Notes: generated by a model not told the origin, from the sequence alone. DNA of 64,000 bases from Novosphingobium sp. (GCA_017744735.1 JAGIAR010000003.1:124001-188000), one strand, 5' to 3'. Numbered from the stretch's first letter, positions 34,553-43,275 are shown. Program-made: numbers and translations.

Positions 34553-34987
34553 TCACCAGCTGCCGGTGTTCTCCATGCTCGCCCAGGGTTCCTGCGGCTC
34601 GAGATGGCCCTTCTGCAGCAGTTCGATCGAAATCCCGTCGGGGGTCCTGACGAACGCCATGTGCCCGTCGCGCGGGGGACGGTTGATGGTCACGCCATTG
34701 TCCATCAGCAGCTGGCAGGTCGCGTAGATATCGTCGACCTGATAGGCAAGATGGCCGAAGTTGCGGCCGCCGGTGTATTGCTCGCCCGCTTCGCCCTCGG
34801 CCGGCCAGTTGTAGGTCAGCTCGACCTCGGCGACGTCCGCCTGGCCCGGCGCGGCGAGGAAGAACAGGGTAAAGCGGCCCTTGTCGTTGTCGATCCGCTT
34901 CACTTCCTCGAGCCCGAGCAGCTTGAAGAACGCCATCGTCGCATCGGGGTCGCTCGTGCGGATCATGGTGTGGAGATATCTGATCAC
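34553..34987 (-). CDS. gloA: Lactoylglutathione lyase (glyoxalase I)
   Basis: 144 aa VOC-fold enzyme isomerising the methylglyoxal-glutathione hemithioacetal to S-lactoylglutathione. The metal ligands are visible: His6 in 'RYLHTMIRTSD', Glu in 'VAEVELTYNW', His in 'NFGHLAYQVDD' and Glu in 'DGISIELLQKG'. 'YNWPAEGEAGEQYTGGRNFGHLA' is typical of the Ni/Co-dependent class. Cytoplasmic. Confidence 0.93.
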   Translation of the reverse strand: MIRYLHTMIRTSDPDATMAFFKLLGLEEVKRIDNDKGRFTLFFLAAPGQADVAEVELTYNWPAEGEAGEQYTGGRNFGHLAYQVDDIYATCQLLMDNGVTINRPPRDGHMAFVRTPDGISIELLQKGHLEPQEPWASMENTGSW

Positions 34988-35059
34988 GGTTTCACCTGTG
35001 GTTGAAGTTTTGCGCCTTCAAGCACGGAAGCCCGCCTAAAGCAAAGCGGACAAAGCAAA

Positions 35060-35088
35060 GGGCCCGCACCGTCTCCGGCGCGGGCCCC
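35060..35088 (-). terminator. Terminator of the TorF porin gene
   Basis: GGGCCCGCACC and GGCGCGGGCCC pair (one mismatch) around a short loop. On the minus strand the hairpin is followed by TTTGCTTTG. It starts about 25 bases after the porin stop at 35114. Confidence 0.75.
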
Positions 35089-35113
35089 GCTTGTTCGGTT
35101 GGGAACCGTTCGC

Positions 35114-35851
35114 TTAGAACGAATAGCCCAGCGTGCCGACGACGGCGTCGTCGGTGATGCCGTTCAAGTGCGGGCCATCGACGCCGATGTAGCTGACGCC
35201 GAGCTGCAGGCCGCCGAGCACGGTCGCCGAGGCACCGATCGAGTAGTCCCAGGCCTTGCCGTCGGGCGTGTAGGTCAGGAAGCCGTCGGTGTAGCCGACG
35301 TGACCGGTGATGCTCAGCGGGGTGCTCGGGATCGCGACGGTGGCGTCGGCCGCGAGGTAGAGGTTGTCACCGCCGCCCAGCGAATCCTGGTCGGGCGAGT
35401 AATAGGCGGCGAGCGTCAGGCCGACCGGACCGATGGTCGGCTTCACCTTGCCGTAGAACTCGATCACGTCCGACGGACCGGCGCCATTGTCCTTCGACGG
35501 ATAGGCGTAGTAGGTCGCGCCGATGTCGACGCCGATGCTGTCGGTGATCTGGCCGGCCCAACCGCCGAAGATGTCCATCTCGACTTCGCCGTAGGTCGGC
35601 GTGTCCTCGAGCGACGACGCCCAGGTGCCGACGTAGAAGCCCGGCTTGGTGTTGAGGGTCAGGCCGCCCTGGATGGCGATATCGCCGTCCGAGAGGCCGA
35701 CGCCGCGGAAACGATACTGGGTGGCGAGAGTGACACTGCCAGTGACCTTGATGTCGGGGGTCGAAGCGTCTTCGGCCATCGCGGGAGCGGCGGCCAGAAC
35801 GGAACCGGCGAGAACGGTAGCAGCCAAGAGGCTGCGGACGGACGTAAGCAT
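35114..35851 (-). CDS. TorF-family putative outer-membrane porin
   Basis: 245 aa. A signal peptide ending 'APAMAEDAS' precedes a beta-barrel with 'VTLATQYRFRGVGLSDGDIAIQGGLTL', the family signature, followed by alternating aromatic strands. It ends in the C-terminal Phe ('VVGTLGYSF') recognised by the BAM machinery. In related sphingomonads this family often adjoins glnK-amtB, which are not present here. A sigma-54-like element lies 86 bp upstream. Confidence 0.9.
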   Translation of the reverse strand: MLTSVRSLLAATVLAGSVLAAAPAMAEDASTPDIKVTGSVTLATQYRFRGVGLSDGDIAIQGGLTLNTKPGFYVGTWASSLEDTPTYGEVEMDIFGGWAGQITDSIGVDIGATYYAYPSKDNGAGPSDVIEFYGKVKPTIGPVGLTLAAYYSPDQDSLGGGDNLYLAADATVAIPSTPLSITGHVGYTDGFLTYTPDGKAWDYSIGASATVLGGLQLGVSYIGVDGPHLNGITDDAVVGTLGYSF

Positions 35852-35936
35852 GGCAATTCTTCCTTATTAAGCGGATGCCTCGTCCCACCTGCGCAAACGC
35901 GGCCGCATCATTAGGCGTGCGATCCTTGCTGTTTGC

Positions 35937-35951
35937 GCAATGAATTTGCCC
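35937..35951 (-). promoter_or_regulatory. Candidate sigma-54 (-24/-12) promoter of the TorF porin gene
   Basis: On the minus strand GGGCAAATTCATTGC has the invariant GG and GC doublets with 10 bases between them, and matches the TGGCAC-N5-TTGC consensus except at two positions. It lies 86 bp upstream of the porin ATG. The match is short and could be chance. Confidence 0.35.
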
Positions 35952-36122
35952 AACCCTGTTGCAGCGCACAAGAGAGATTGCGTAAGTGTCACTTACTATT
36001 CGTCCTACTGTGGATTTTCCGCATCACATGGTCCACACGAGCCACAGTTTCGGCCAATCGGAGCCCGCATGCCCATCGCCGCTTGTCGTGCGTTGGAGGA
36101 ATCGTAAAACGGCCGCCTGTCC

Positions 36123-36926
36123 ATGATCCAGTCGCTTCGCCAGCTCTTCACCCTCTCGGCGCACAGGCGCGAGCCCGGCGTTCCGTCGGGCCGGCGAATC
36201 TATGCGATCGGCGACATCCACGGGCGCGACGATTTGTTTGCGGCGATGATCGAGGCGATCGAGGAAGACGCGCGAAGCGCCTCCCGCAGCCTGGTGATCC
36301 TGCTGGGCGATCTGGTCGATCGGGGCCCGGACAGCGCCGCGGTTATCGCGCGCGCGCGCCGCTGGCAGAAGCAGCGCGCGGTCCGCATCCTCGCCGGCAA
36401 TCACGAGGAGATGTTCATCGAGAGCTTCCGCCGCAAGGACGTGCTGCGCCACTTCCTGCGCTTCGGCGGGCGCGAGACGCTGCTCAGCTACGGCATCCAG
36501 CCCCGCGCGCGGACCAAGGCCGAATTCGCCGCGCTCCAGGAGCTGATGGCCCAGGCGGTGCCGCAGGAGGACATCGATTTCATTCGCGGTTTCGAGGAAA
36601 TGATCGTGGTCGGCGATTATGCCTTCGTTCACGCCGGGATCGTTCCCGACGTTGCGCTGAAGCAACAGCAGCCACTCGATCTGCGGTGGATCCGCGAGCC
36701 CTTCCTGTCGCACAAGGGCTCTCATTCACATGTCATCGTTCATGGCCATACGATCTACGACCGCGCGGTGATCCTGCCCAACCGCATTGGAATCGACACC
36801 GGCGCCTTCGACAGCGGGCGCCTGACCGCGCTGGTGCTGGAAGGCACCCGACGTAAGCTGATCGAAACCAAGGTGAGGAAGAAGAAGGGCGGCATCAAGG
36901 TCCAGGAAAGGGCTATCGAAGAATGA
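36123..36926 (+). CDS. Calcineurin-like metallophosphoesterase (PPP-type phosphatase)
   Basis: 267 aa. The metallophosphatase motifs are in order: 'IYAIGDIHGRDDL' (GDxHG), 'VILLGDLVDRGPDS' (GDxxDRG), 'RILAGNHEEM' (GNHE), 'FVHAGIVPD' and 'VIVHGHTIYD' (GHT). This matches serine/threonine protein phosphatase or diadenosine tetraphosphatase-like enzymes. The C-terminus is basic ('KVRKKKGGIKVQ'). The stop overlaps the ugd start by ATGA, so expression is coupled to UDP-glucuronate synthesis. The substrate is unknown. Confidence 0.9.
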   Translation: MIQSLRQLFTLSAHRREPGVPSGRRIYAIGDIHGRDDLFAAMIEAIEEDARSASRSLVILLGDLVDRGPDSAAVIARARRWQKQRAVRILAGNHEEMFIESFRRKDVLRHFLRFGGRETLLSYGIQPRARTKAEFAALQELMAQAVPQEDIDFIRGFEEMIVVGDYAFVHAGIVPDVALKQQQPLDLRWIREPFLSHKGSHSHVIVHGHTIYDRAVILPNRIGIDTGAFDSGRLTALVLEGTRRKLIETKVRKKKGGIKVQERAIEE

Positions 36927-38227
36927 AGATTGCAATGGTGGGCTCGGGCTACGTCGGGCTGGTATCGGGTGCGTGCCTGGCCGATTTCGGGCACGATGTC
37001 GTCTGCATCGACAAGGATCCGGCCAAGATCGCCTCGCTGCTCGACGGGGTCATGCCGATCTACGAGCCGGGGCTGGCCGAGCTGGTCGGCGCCAATGTGC
37101 GTGCGGGCCGGCTGGCCTTCACCACCGACCTTGCCGCGGGCATCGAGGGCGCCTCGGCGATCTTCATCGCGGTCGGCACCCCCTCGCGCCGCGGCGACGG
37201 CCATGCCGACCTGACTTTCGTCTACGAGGTCGCGCGCGAAGTCGGCGCCAATCTCAAGACCCCCGCGACGATCGTCACCAAGTCGACCGTTCCGGTCGGC
37301 ACCGGCGACGAGGTCGAACGGATCATCGGCGAAGCCAAGCCGGGGGTCGAATTCGCGGTGGTCTCGAACCCCGAGTTCCTGCGCGAAGGCGCGGCGATTT
37401 CCGACTTCAAGCGCCCGGACCGGATCGTGATCGGCGCCGAAAGCGAGTTCGGGCGACAGGTGATGAGCGAGGTCTATCGCCCGCTGTTCCTCAACAAGGC
37501 GCCGATCCTGTTCACCGCGCGGCGCAGTGCGGAACTGATCAAATACGCCGCCAACGCCTTCCTCGCGACCAAGATCACCTTCATCAACGAGATGGCCGAT
37601 CTGTGCGAGAAGGTCGGCGCCGACGTGCAGGACGTCAGCCGCGGGATCGGGCTGGACGGGCGGATCGGGCCTAAGTTCCTCCACGCCGGGCCCGGCTATG
37701 GCGGCAGCTGCTTTCCCAAGGACACGCTGGCGCTGCTCAAGACCGCCGAGGATTACGACAGCCCGACTCGGATCGTCGAGGCGGTGGTCAAGGTCAACGA
37801 CAGCCGCAAGCGCGCGATGGGCCGCAAGGTGGTCGAGGCGCTGGGCGGAGACGCCCGCGGCAAGAAGGTCGCGATGCTGGGGCTGACCTTCAAGCCCAAC
37901 ACCGACGACATGCGCGACAGCCCGTCGATCGCGATCGCCCAGGCACTCGACGACGCCGGGGCGAAGGTGGTCGCCTACGATCCCGAAGGCATGGAACTGG
38001 CCAAGCCGCTGATGCCCGAAGTCGCGATGGCCGCCAATCCTTACGAGGCGATCGAGGGCGCCGACGCGATCGTGATCGTGACCGAATGGGACGCCTTCCG
38101 CGCGCTCGACCTCAAGCGGGTCAAGGACATCGCCAAGGCCCCGGTGCTGGTCGACCTGCGGAACGTCTACGACCCCGCCGAACTGCGCGCCGAAGGGTTC
38201 ACTTATGTCAGCGTGGGGCGGGTCTAG
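36923..38227 (+). CDS. ugd: UDP-glucose 6-dehydrogenase
   Basis: 434 aa. It oxidises UDP-glucose to UDP-glucuronate with two NAD+. The Rossmann motif 'MKIAMVGSGYVGLVSGACLADFGHDV' opens the protein. The catalytic Cys263 lies in 'GPGYGGSCFPKDTLAL', and 'GLTFKPNTDDMRDSPS' is the C-terminal UDP-binding signature. The product feeds exopolysaccharide and glycolipid synthesis (glucuronosyl ceramide in sphingomonads). It overlaps the phosphatase gene. Confidence 0.96.
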   Translation: MKIAMVGSGYVGLVSGACLADFGHDVVCIDKDPAKIASLLDGVMPIYEPGLAELVGANVRAGRLAFTTDLAAGIEGASAIFIAVGTPSRRGDGHADLTFVYEVAREVGANLKTPATIVTKSTVPVGTGDEVERIIGEAKPGVEFAVVSNPEFLREGAAISDFKRPDRIVIGAESEFGRQVMSEVYRPLFLNKAPILFTARRSAELIKYAANAFLATKITFINEMADLCEKVGADVQDVSRGIGLDGRIGPKFLHAGPGYGGSCFPKDTLALLKTAEDYDSPTRIVEAVVKVNDSRKRAMGRKVVEALGGDARGKKVAMLGLTFKPNTDDMRDSPSIAIAQALDDAGAKVVAYDPEGMELAKPLMPEVAMAANPYEAIEGADAIVIVTEWDAFRALDLKRVKDIAKAPVLVDLRNVYDPAELRAEGFTYVSVGRV

Positions 38228-38351
38228 GCAGCGAGGCGACCCTCATCCCGATGCGGGTCTCCCACCCCTGCCCCAAAATCCATTTTCCTACACGACCCGA
38301 AATGCCCGATAGGTTCGATTCGCTGTTTGTTCTCATCAGGAGAAGCGGATC

Positions 38352-39212
38352 ATGGATCTCTCGCAATTCGCAACCGAAGCGCCCGGCCATCGTCACGACG
38401 GGTGGAGCGCCGAACGCAAGATCGGATTCCTCGACCATCTGTCGGTGAGGGGCAACGTCCGCGCCGCCTGTGCGGCGGTCGGGATGTCGCATGAGGCGGC
38501 CTATCGCCTGCGACGGCGCGAGCCGCTGTTCGCGCGCGGGTGGAATGCGGCGCTCGCGCTGGCGCGGGAGAATGCCACCGACGTGCTGACCTGCCGCGCG
38601 CTCGACGGGGTCGCGGAAGATATCTGGTATCGCGGCGAGCAGGTCGGCACCCGCATCCGCTACGACACCCGCCTGCTGCTCGCCCATCTCGCGCGGCTCG
38701 ACCGGCTGGTCGCGCAGGAACCGGTCGCGCGAGACGCCGGAAGGTTCGACGAAGTGCTGGCGCTGATCGCCGGGGAGCCGGCGCCCGAGGGGCTCGACGG
38801 CGAAGAGGTGCTGGAATTCGGGCGCGGCACCTTCGTTACCGAAGCGGAAGAGAGCGCCTGGGACGCATGCCGCGAGCAGGCGGGCGAAGAGCTCGACGAG
38901 GAGGGGATGCGCGCGCTGGAGGAGACGAGCGCGCAGGCCGCCGAGGACTGGATGCTCGAGGCGGCGGCGCGGTGGGACGACTGGTTCGAGCGCGCCTTCA
39001 GGCGAGTGGATGCGGTTTTGGCCAGGACACCGTCAACCGTGTCAACTTCGGGCGGCCCGGTCGTTCGATCCCGTCATGCTGAACTCGTTTCGGAATCCGT
39101 CGGGCCGGACGTTCCAAGGTGCGGCCTCGATAGCAACTCCGCGGCAGACACTGCGGGCCCGTCGCCGACCGGCGCCAATCGGGAAATAGATCCGGAAACG
39201 AGTTCGGGATGA
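38352..39212 (+). CDS. HTH-containing hypothetical protein with a repeat-derived C-terminus
   Basis: 286 aa. Residues of about 18-55 ('WSAERKIGFLDHLSVRGNVRAACAAVGMSHEAAYRLRRRE') form a helix-turn-helix of the kind seen in small-terminase-like and transposase-related regulators. The middle is acidic and helical. From about residue 241 the sequence is read from a palindromic intergenic repeat ('RHAELVSES' to 'DPETSSG'), so the original stop was probably lost and the tail is acquired. An AGGAGAAG-type ribosome-binding site precedes the ATG. The function is unknown; DNA binding is inferred. Confidence 0.7.
   Translation: MDLSQFATEAPGHRHDGWSAERKIGFLDHLSVRGNVRAACAAVGMSHEAAYRLRRREPLFARGWNAALALARENATDVLTCRALDGVAEDIWYRGEQVGTRIRYDTRLLLAHLARLDRLVAQEPVARDAGRFDEVLALIAGEPAPEGLDGEEVLEFGRGTFVTEAEESAWDACREQAGEELDEEGMRALEETSAQAAEDWMLEAAARWDDWFERAFRRVDAVLARTPSTVSTSGGPVVRSRHAELVSESVGPDVPRCGLDSNSAADTAGPSPTGANREIDPETSSG
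39072..39212. repeat. Palindromic intergenic repeat overlapping the HTH gene end (family 3)
   Basis: The ends CGTCATGCTGAACTCGTTTC and GAAACGAGTTCGGGATGACG are inverted copies, with about 100 bp between them. The same type of pair occurs at 62540-62690. Here the repeat is translated as the last 45 or so residues of the HTH gene. Confidence 0.8.
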
Positions 39213-39332
39213 CGGGGGGTGAGAGGCGTCGGCGCGCATCCCATCATTGCACCGACACAGATCGGGTGGGACAAACCGCGCGGTCGCGCTAGTAAGCCGG
39301 CAAGGGCGCCGGACGCCCACGGGAGAGCAGGC

Positions 39333-41486
39333 ATGGGATTCGGACGGATTTTCGCATCGGCGGTCATGGGCCTTGCCGCCTTCGCGCAGGCCAGCGCGCA
39401 AGTGGCGCCGCCGACCGCTCCGGTCACCGATGCGATGATCCAGCACCCCGATCCCAAGGACTGGCTCAGCTGGCGCCGCACGCTCGACAGCTGGGGCTAT
39501 TCGCCGCTCGACCAGATCGACAAGGCCAATGTGAACCAGCTCCGCCTGGTATGGGTGCGCCCGCTCGACGCCGGGCACCAGGAAGGCACCCCGCTGGTCC
39601 ACGACGGGGTGATGTATTTCCCCGGGCCGAGCGACACGGTTACCGCGCTCGACGCGGTCTCGGGCAACGTGCTGTGGGTGCACAAGCGCGAGCTGGCGAA
39701 GGACTTTCGCGACTATCTCTCGTTCCCCGACACCAACCGCAACCTTGCGATCTACGGCAACCTCATCATCGCCCGCGGATCGGACGACCATATCTATGCG
39801 CTCGATGCGCAGACCGGGAAGCTCGCGTGGGACACCACGATCCTCGACTATCACAAGGGCGCCAAGCAGAGCTCGGGCCCGATCATCGCCGACGGGCTGG
39901 CGATCACCGGCCGCTCCTGCGAGCCCGAGGGCGGCCCCGACGCCTGCGTGATCACCGCGCATGACGCGAAGACAGGCAAGGAAGTCTGGCGCACGAGCAC
40001 GATCGCGCGGGGAAGCGATCCCAACGACAAGACCTGGGGCGGGCTGCCGCTGGAGAAGCGGATGCAGGTCGGCGCGTGGATGAATGCGAGCTACGACCCC
40101 GAGCTCAAGCTGCTCTACATGGGCACCTCGGTCAGCACCCCGGCGCCCAAGTTCCTGCTCGCGGGGAACGACAAGACCTATCTCTATCACAATTCGACGC
40201 TGGCGCTCGACGTGCGGACCGGCAAGATCGTGTGGTACTACCAGCACCTCGTCGATCACTGGGATCTCGACCACACCTTCCCGCGCATATTGCTCGACGA
40301 ACAGGTCGCACCCGATCCGTCGGAAGTGAGCTGGATCAACCCGAAGATCGACCGCACGAAGACCTACAAGGTCGTCACCGGCATCCCGGGCAAGACCGGG
40401 ATCGTCTATACGCTCGACCGCAAGACCGGCGAATTCCTGTGGGCGCGCCCGACGGTGATGCAGAACGTGGTCCAGTCGATCGACGGCAGGACCGGCAAGG
40501 TCACCGGCAATCCCGAGACGATCTTCGATCATATCGGCCAGACCCGCTTCGTCTGCCCTTCGTCCACCGGCGGCGCGAACTACCAGGCCCCGGCCTACAG
40601 CCCGCTGACCCGGACGATGTATTTCCCGGCCCAGAACCTGTGCGAGAGCGTGACGGCGGTGAAGCCCGACTGGGACAATCCCGGCTATTCGGTCGCCGCC
40701 AAGATCGGCCTTTCGCCCGATGCCGACGACAAGCTGGGCACGATCACCGCGGTCGATGCGGTGACCGGCAAGACCGCGTGGAAATATTCGATCCGCGCCG
40801 GGATGCAGTCGCTGCTGACCACCGGCGGCGGGCTGCTGTTCGCGGGCGACGCGGCGGGCCGCTTCCGCGCGCTCGACCAGGCGGATGGCAAGGTGCTGTG
40901 GGAGATGAACCTCGGCTCGGCGGTGACCGGCTATCCGATCACCTTCGCCGCCGGGGGGCATCAGTATGTCGCGGTCTCGACCGGCTTCTGGCTCGGCGAC
41001 AATTTCACCCCCGAACTGCTGCACGGAACCCAGGGCACGCTGTTCGTCTTCGCCCTGCCCGACGCGGGCATCGGCCAGGCCGGCCCGCTGCGCGCACCGG
41101 TCAATCCGGAGCCCGAGGCGGCCTCGGTCGATCCGGCGCCCGGGGGCGGCGCGGCGCTGAAAGCGATCGACGGGATGTTCTCTGCCATGCAGGCGGCGCA
41201 GGGCCGTACCGTCTACGCCCAGCATTGCGCGGCCTGCCACGGCGCCAACTTCTCGCCCGCGGGCGGGGTCCCGCCGCTGAAGGGCGACGCCTTTCTCGCC
41301 AACTGGAAGGGCCGCAGCCTCGCCGATCTCTACGCCAAGGTGAAGACCATGCCGCCCGGCGCGGCCGGCTCGCTGAGCGACGAGGACTATCTCGCGGCGA
41401 TGATCTTCCTGCTCGAAGCCAACGGGTTCAAGCCGGGCGAGCCGCTCGATCCGGCGATGCTCAAGGGCATCGGTTTCGCGAAATAG
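39333..41486 (+). CDS. Secreted PQQ-dependent dehydrogenase with C-terminal cytochrome c domain
   Basis: 717 aa quinohaemoprotein. A signal peptide ('IFASAVMGLAAFAQASAQ') is followed by an eight-bladed propeller with tryptophan-docking repeats such as 'ALDAQTGKLAWDT', 'ALDVRTGKIVWYYQH' and 'TLDRKTGEFLWARP'. A C-terminal cytochrome c domain carries the haem site Cys632-Ala-Ala-Cys635-His636. The protein would oxidise an alcohol or sugar in the periplasm and pass electrons to the respiratory chain. GGGAGAG precedes the ATG at 39333, which rules out the upstream in-frame extension. The typical Cys-Cys disulfide of methanol dehydrogenases is not evident. The substrate is unknown. Confidence 0.9.
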   Translation: MGFGRIFASAVMGLAAFAQASAQVAPPTAPVTDAMIQHPDPKDWLSWRRTLDSWGYSPLDQIDKANVNQLRLVWVRPLDAGHQEGTPLVHDGVMYFPGPSDTVTALDAVSGNVLWVHKRELAKDFRDYLSFPDTNRNLAIYGNLIIARGSDDHIYALDAQTGKLAWDTTILDYHKGAKQSSGPIIADGLAITGRSCEPEGGPDACVITAHDAKTGKEVWRTSTIARGSDPNDKTWGGLPLEKRMQVGAWMNASYDPELKLLYMGTSVSTPAPKFLLAGNDKTYLYHNSTLALDVRTGKIVWYYQHLVDHWDLDHTFPRILLDEQVAPDPSEVSWINPKIDRTKTYKVVTGIPGKTGIVYTLDRKTGEFLWARPTVMQNVVQSIDGRTGKVTGNPETIFDHIGQTRFVCPSSTGGANYQAPAYSPLTRTMYFPAQNLCESVTAVKPDWDNPGYSVAAKIGLSPDADDKLGTITAVDAVTGKTAWKYSIRAGMQSLLTTGGGLLFAGDAAGRFRALDQADGKVLWEMNLGSAVTGYPITFAAGGHQYVAVSTGFWLGDNFTPELLHGTQGTLFVFALPDAGIGQAGPLRAPVNPEPEAASVDPAPGGGAALKAIDGMFSAMQAAQGRTVYAQHCAACHGANFSPAGGVPPLKGDAFLANWKGRSLADLYAKVKTMPPGAAGSLSDEDYLAAMIFLLEANGFKPGEPLDPAMLKGIGFAK

Positions 41487-41487
41487 T

Positions 41488-41903
41488 GCCAGGGGGCCTG
41501 TAAGCCGGGTTCTGTCCTGCGGGTGGTATCCGTGAAGGACCCGCGCCGCAGGGGCAGCCATTCATCTAGGCCCTGGGTTGCCCCAGCGCTCAAGCAACCA
41601 ACCCGGGTGCCTCGGCCGAAGCCGGCCTGCCTTGCGGCGCGACACCCCTATTCGGTCTTGCTCCGGGTGGGGTTTGCCATGCGGACCTTGTTACCAACGC
41701 CCCGGTGCGCTCTTACCGCACCCTTTCAGCCTTGCCTGTGCCCCGGACCTGATCCGGGGCCATCGGCGGTATACTCTCTGTGGCACTTTCCCTGGGCTTC
41801 GCCTGCAAGCAGACCCGCCCGGCGGGGGTTACCCGCCACCCTTGCTTCGTGGAGCCCGGACTTTCCTCGGCGCATAAGCGACGCGGCTGCCCGGCCCCCT
41901 GGC
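41488..41903 (-). ncRNA. rnpB: RNase P RNA (type A)
   Basis: On the minus strand the 5' half contains the universal GAGGAAAGTCCGGGCTCC segment. The ends pair as P1 (GCCAGGGGGCC with GGCCCCCTGGC), giving about 416 nt. ACAGAA near the 3' side of P1 (in CAGAACCCGGCTTACAGGC) is also conserved. The catalytic RNA processes tRNA 5' ends. The 3' end lies 1-2 bp from the stop of the convergent PQQ-dehydrogenase gene, and the 5' end is 6 bp from the ampD stop. A strong GC hairpin (CCCCGGA/TCCGGGG) at about 41752-41770 is a variable helix. Confidence 0.97.
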
Positions 41904-41909
41904 GGGACG

Positions 41910-42611
41910 CTATCTAGTCAATCCGCGGTCGCGATCCAAGAGCAATGCGAACAGGATCGCACCGAGCTCCCCGTCGATTTCGCCCTCGATCCGGCGCGGG
42001 CGCCAGCGGCGTTCGAAGGCCCGCACCGCCGCGCGGCCGTCGGCGATGTCGTAGCCCCAGCGTTCGAGCGCGAGCATGAAGGCGCCGTCGTTCTCGAACG
42101 GCGACCCGAGAGTCACCTTGGGCGCCTTCAACGCCAGATGGATCGCGGCGAGGCTGTCCCAGTCGAACAATTCGCCGGGATCCTCCTTGCGCGCGGGGGC
42201 GATGTCCGAATGGCCGACGATGTTCGCGCGAGGGATGTCCCAGCGCACCTTGATCTCCGCCAGCAGCGGATAGAGCGCGTCCATCTGGGCTTCGGGGAAC
42301 GGGCGATAGCCCCATTCGTGGCCTGGATTGACCAGCTCGATCCCGATGCTCGCCGAATTGATGTCGGTCTCGCCGCGCCAGTAGCTGCGCCCGGCGTGCC
42401 AGGCGCGCTTCTCCTCATCGACCAGGCGAAAGACGGTGCCGTCCTCCTCGATCATGTAGTGCGCGGAGACTTCGGCCGCCGGATCGCACATCCGCTCGAG
42501 CGCCTCGGCGCCGCTGCGCATCCCGGTGTAGTGCAGCACCACCATCGAGACGGGCAGGCGCCGGTCGTTCCAGTTCGGCGACGGCGCCTCGCGGTCGACG
42601 AGATCGGACAT
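41910..42611 (-). CDS. N-acetylmuramoyl-L-alanine amidase, AmpD-like
   Basis: 233 aa. An amidase_2 zinc domain: 'VVLHYTGMRSGAEALERM' (first His ligand), 'VSAHYMIEEDGTVFRLVDEEKRAWHAG', 'ASIGIELVNPG' (catalytic Glu) and 'NIVGHSDIAPARKEDPG' (second His and Asp/Lys). It cleaves anhydro-muropeptides in cell-wall recycling. No signal peptide is visible from the ATG at 42611, consistent with a cytoplasmic AmpD. A C-terminal extension of about 50 residues ('YDIADGRAAVRAFERRWRPRR') resembles a peptidoglycan-binding region. Confidence 0.92.
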   Translation of the reverse strand: MSDLVDREAPSPNWNDRRLPVSMVVLHYTGMRSGAEALERMCDPAAEVSAHYMIEEDGTVFRLVDEEKRAWHAGRSYWRGETDINSASIGIELVNPGHEWGYRPFPEAQMDALYPLLAEIKVRWDIPRANIVGHSDIAPARKEDPGELFDWDSLAAIHLALKAPKVTLGSPFENDGAFMLALERWGYDIADGRAAVRAFERRWRPRRIEGEIDGELGAILFALLLDRDRGLTR

Positions 42612-42633
42612 CAGTGCCTGATCTCCCCGGCGC

Positions 42634-43275
42634 TCATCCGCGCGGCAGCACCGCGCCGAGCACCAGCCGGTCCTCGCCCAGCGCATATTGCACCCCGCCG
42701 CCGGTCTGCGCGGCAAGCAGCTGCATCATATAGGCCGGCGCCGTGCGGCTGGAGAGCTCTTCCGCCGGCAGCTTGCCCGACAGCGCCTTGCCGATGTTCT
42801 CGTCGAAGACGATCCGCGGCCCCTGTGCGCTGACCGCGATCTCGCAGCTGCCGCCGCGCACTTCCGCGCCGATCACCAGCGTGCCGCCGCGCACCAGCGC
42901 CTCGATCCCGATCGCCGCGAGATTGAGCAGCAGCTTCACCGCGGGCTTGGGCAGGAACGGCTGCGCGACCGCCCATTGCAGCTCGATCCGCCCGTTGTCC
43001 CCGACCAGCGCCGCGATCACCCCGTGCGGCTCGGCTACATCGACCTGCTCGCCGAAGCCGCCGGCAGCACCGAAGGCGAGGCGGAAGAACTTGAGCTTGT
43101 CGGTGCTGATCCGCGCGCTCTGCTCGAGCAGCTCGAAGCAGCGCGCGCGCATCTCCGGATCCTTCTCTTCCGCCAGCAGCTCGAGCCCGTTCGACAGCGC
43201 GCCCACCGGGCTCAGCAGATCATGGCACAGGCGCGAGCACATCATGCTGGCTAGGTCGGTGGCGGAAATGGTCAT
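42634..43275 (-). CDS. chpT: Histidine phosphotransferase ChpT
   Basis: 213 aa. 'DLASMMCSRLCHDLLSPVGALSNGLELL' is the dimerisation helix with the phospho-accepting His in HDLLSPVGA. The C-terminal half is a degenerate HATPase fold ('IVFDENIGKALSGKLPAEEL', 'RLVLGAVLPRG'). ChpT passes phosphate from CckA to CtrA and CpdR, which control cell cycle and motility in alphaproteobacteria. The ATG at 43275 matches the family start. The upstream frame extension is rejected. Confidence 0.92.
   Translation of the reverse strand: MTISATDLASMMCSRLCHDLLSPVGALSNGLELLAEEKDPEMRARCFELLEQSARISTDKLKFFRLAFGAAGGFGEQVDVAEPHGVIAALVGDNGRIELQWAVAQPFLPKPAVKLLLNLAAIGIEALVRGGTLVIGAEVRGGSCEIAVSAQGPRIVFDENIGKALSGKLPAEELSSRTAPAYMMQLLAAQTGGGVQYALGEDRLVLGAVLPRG

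Noticed and set aside
39219-39332. N-terminal extension of the PQQ dehydrogenase frame
   Set aside because: The ATG at 39333 has a strong ribosome-binding site and starts a proper signal peptide; the extension is Pro/Arg/Gly-rich.
41523-42833. Plus-strand open frame of 436 codons over rnpB, ampD and chpT
   Set aside because: It is antisense to a clear RNase P RNA and a clear amidase, and has no family features.
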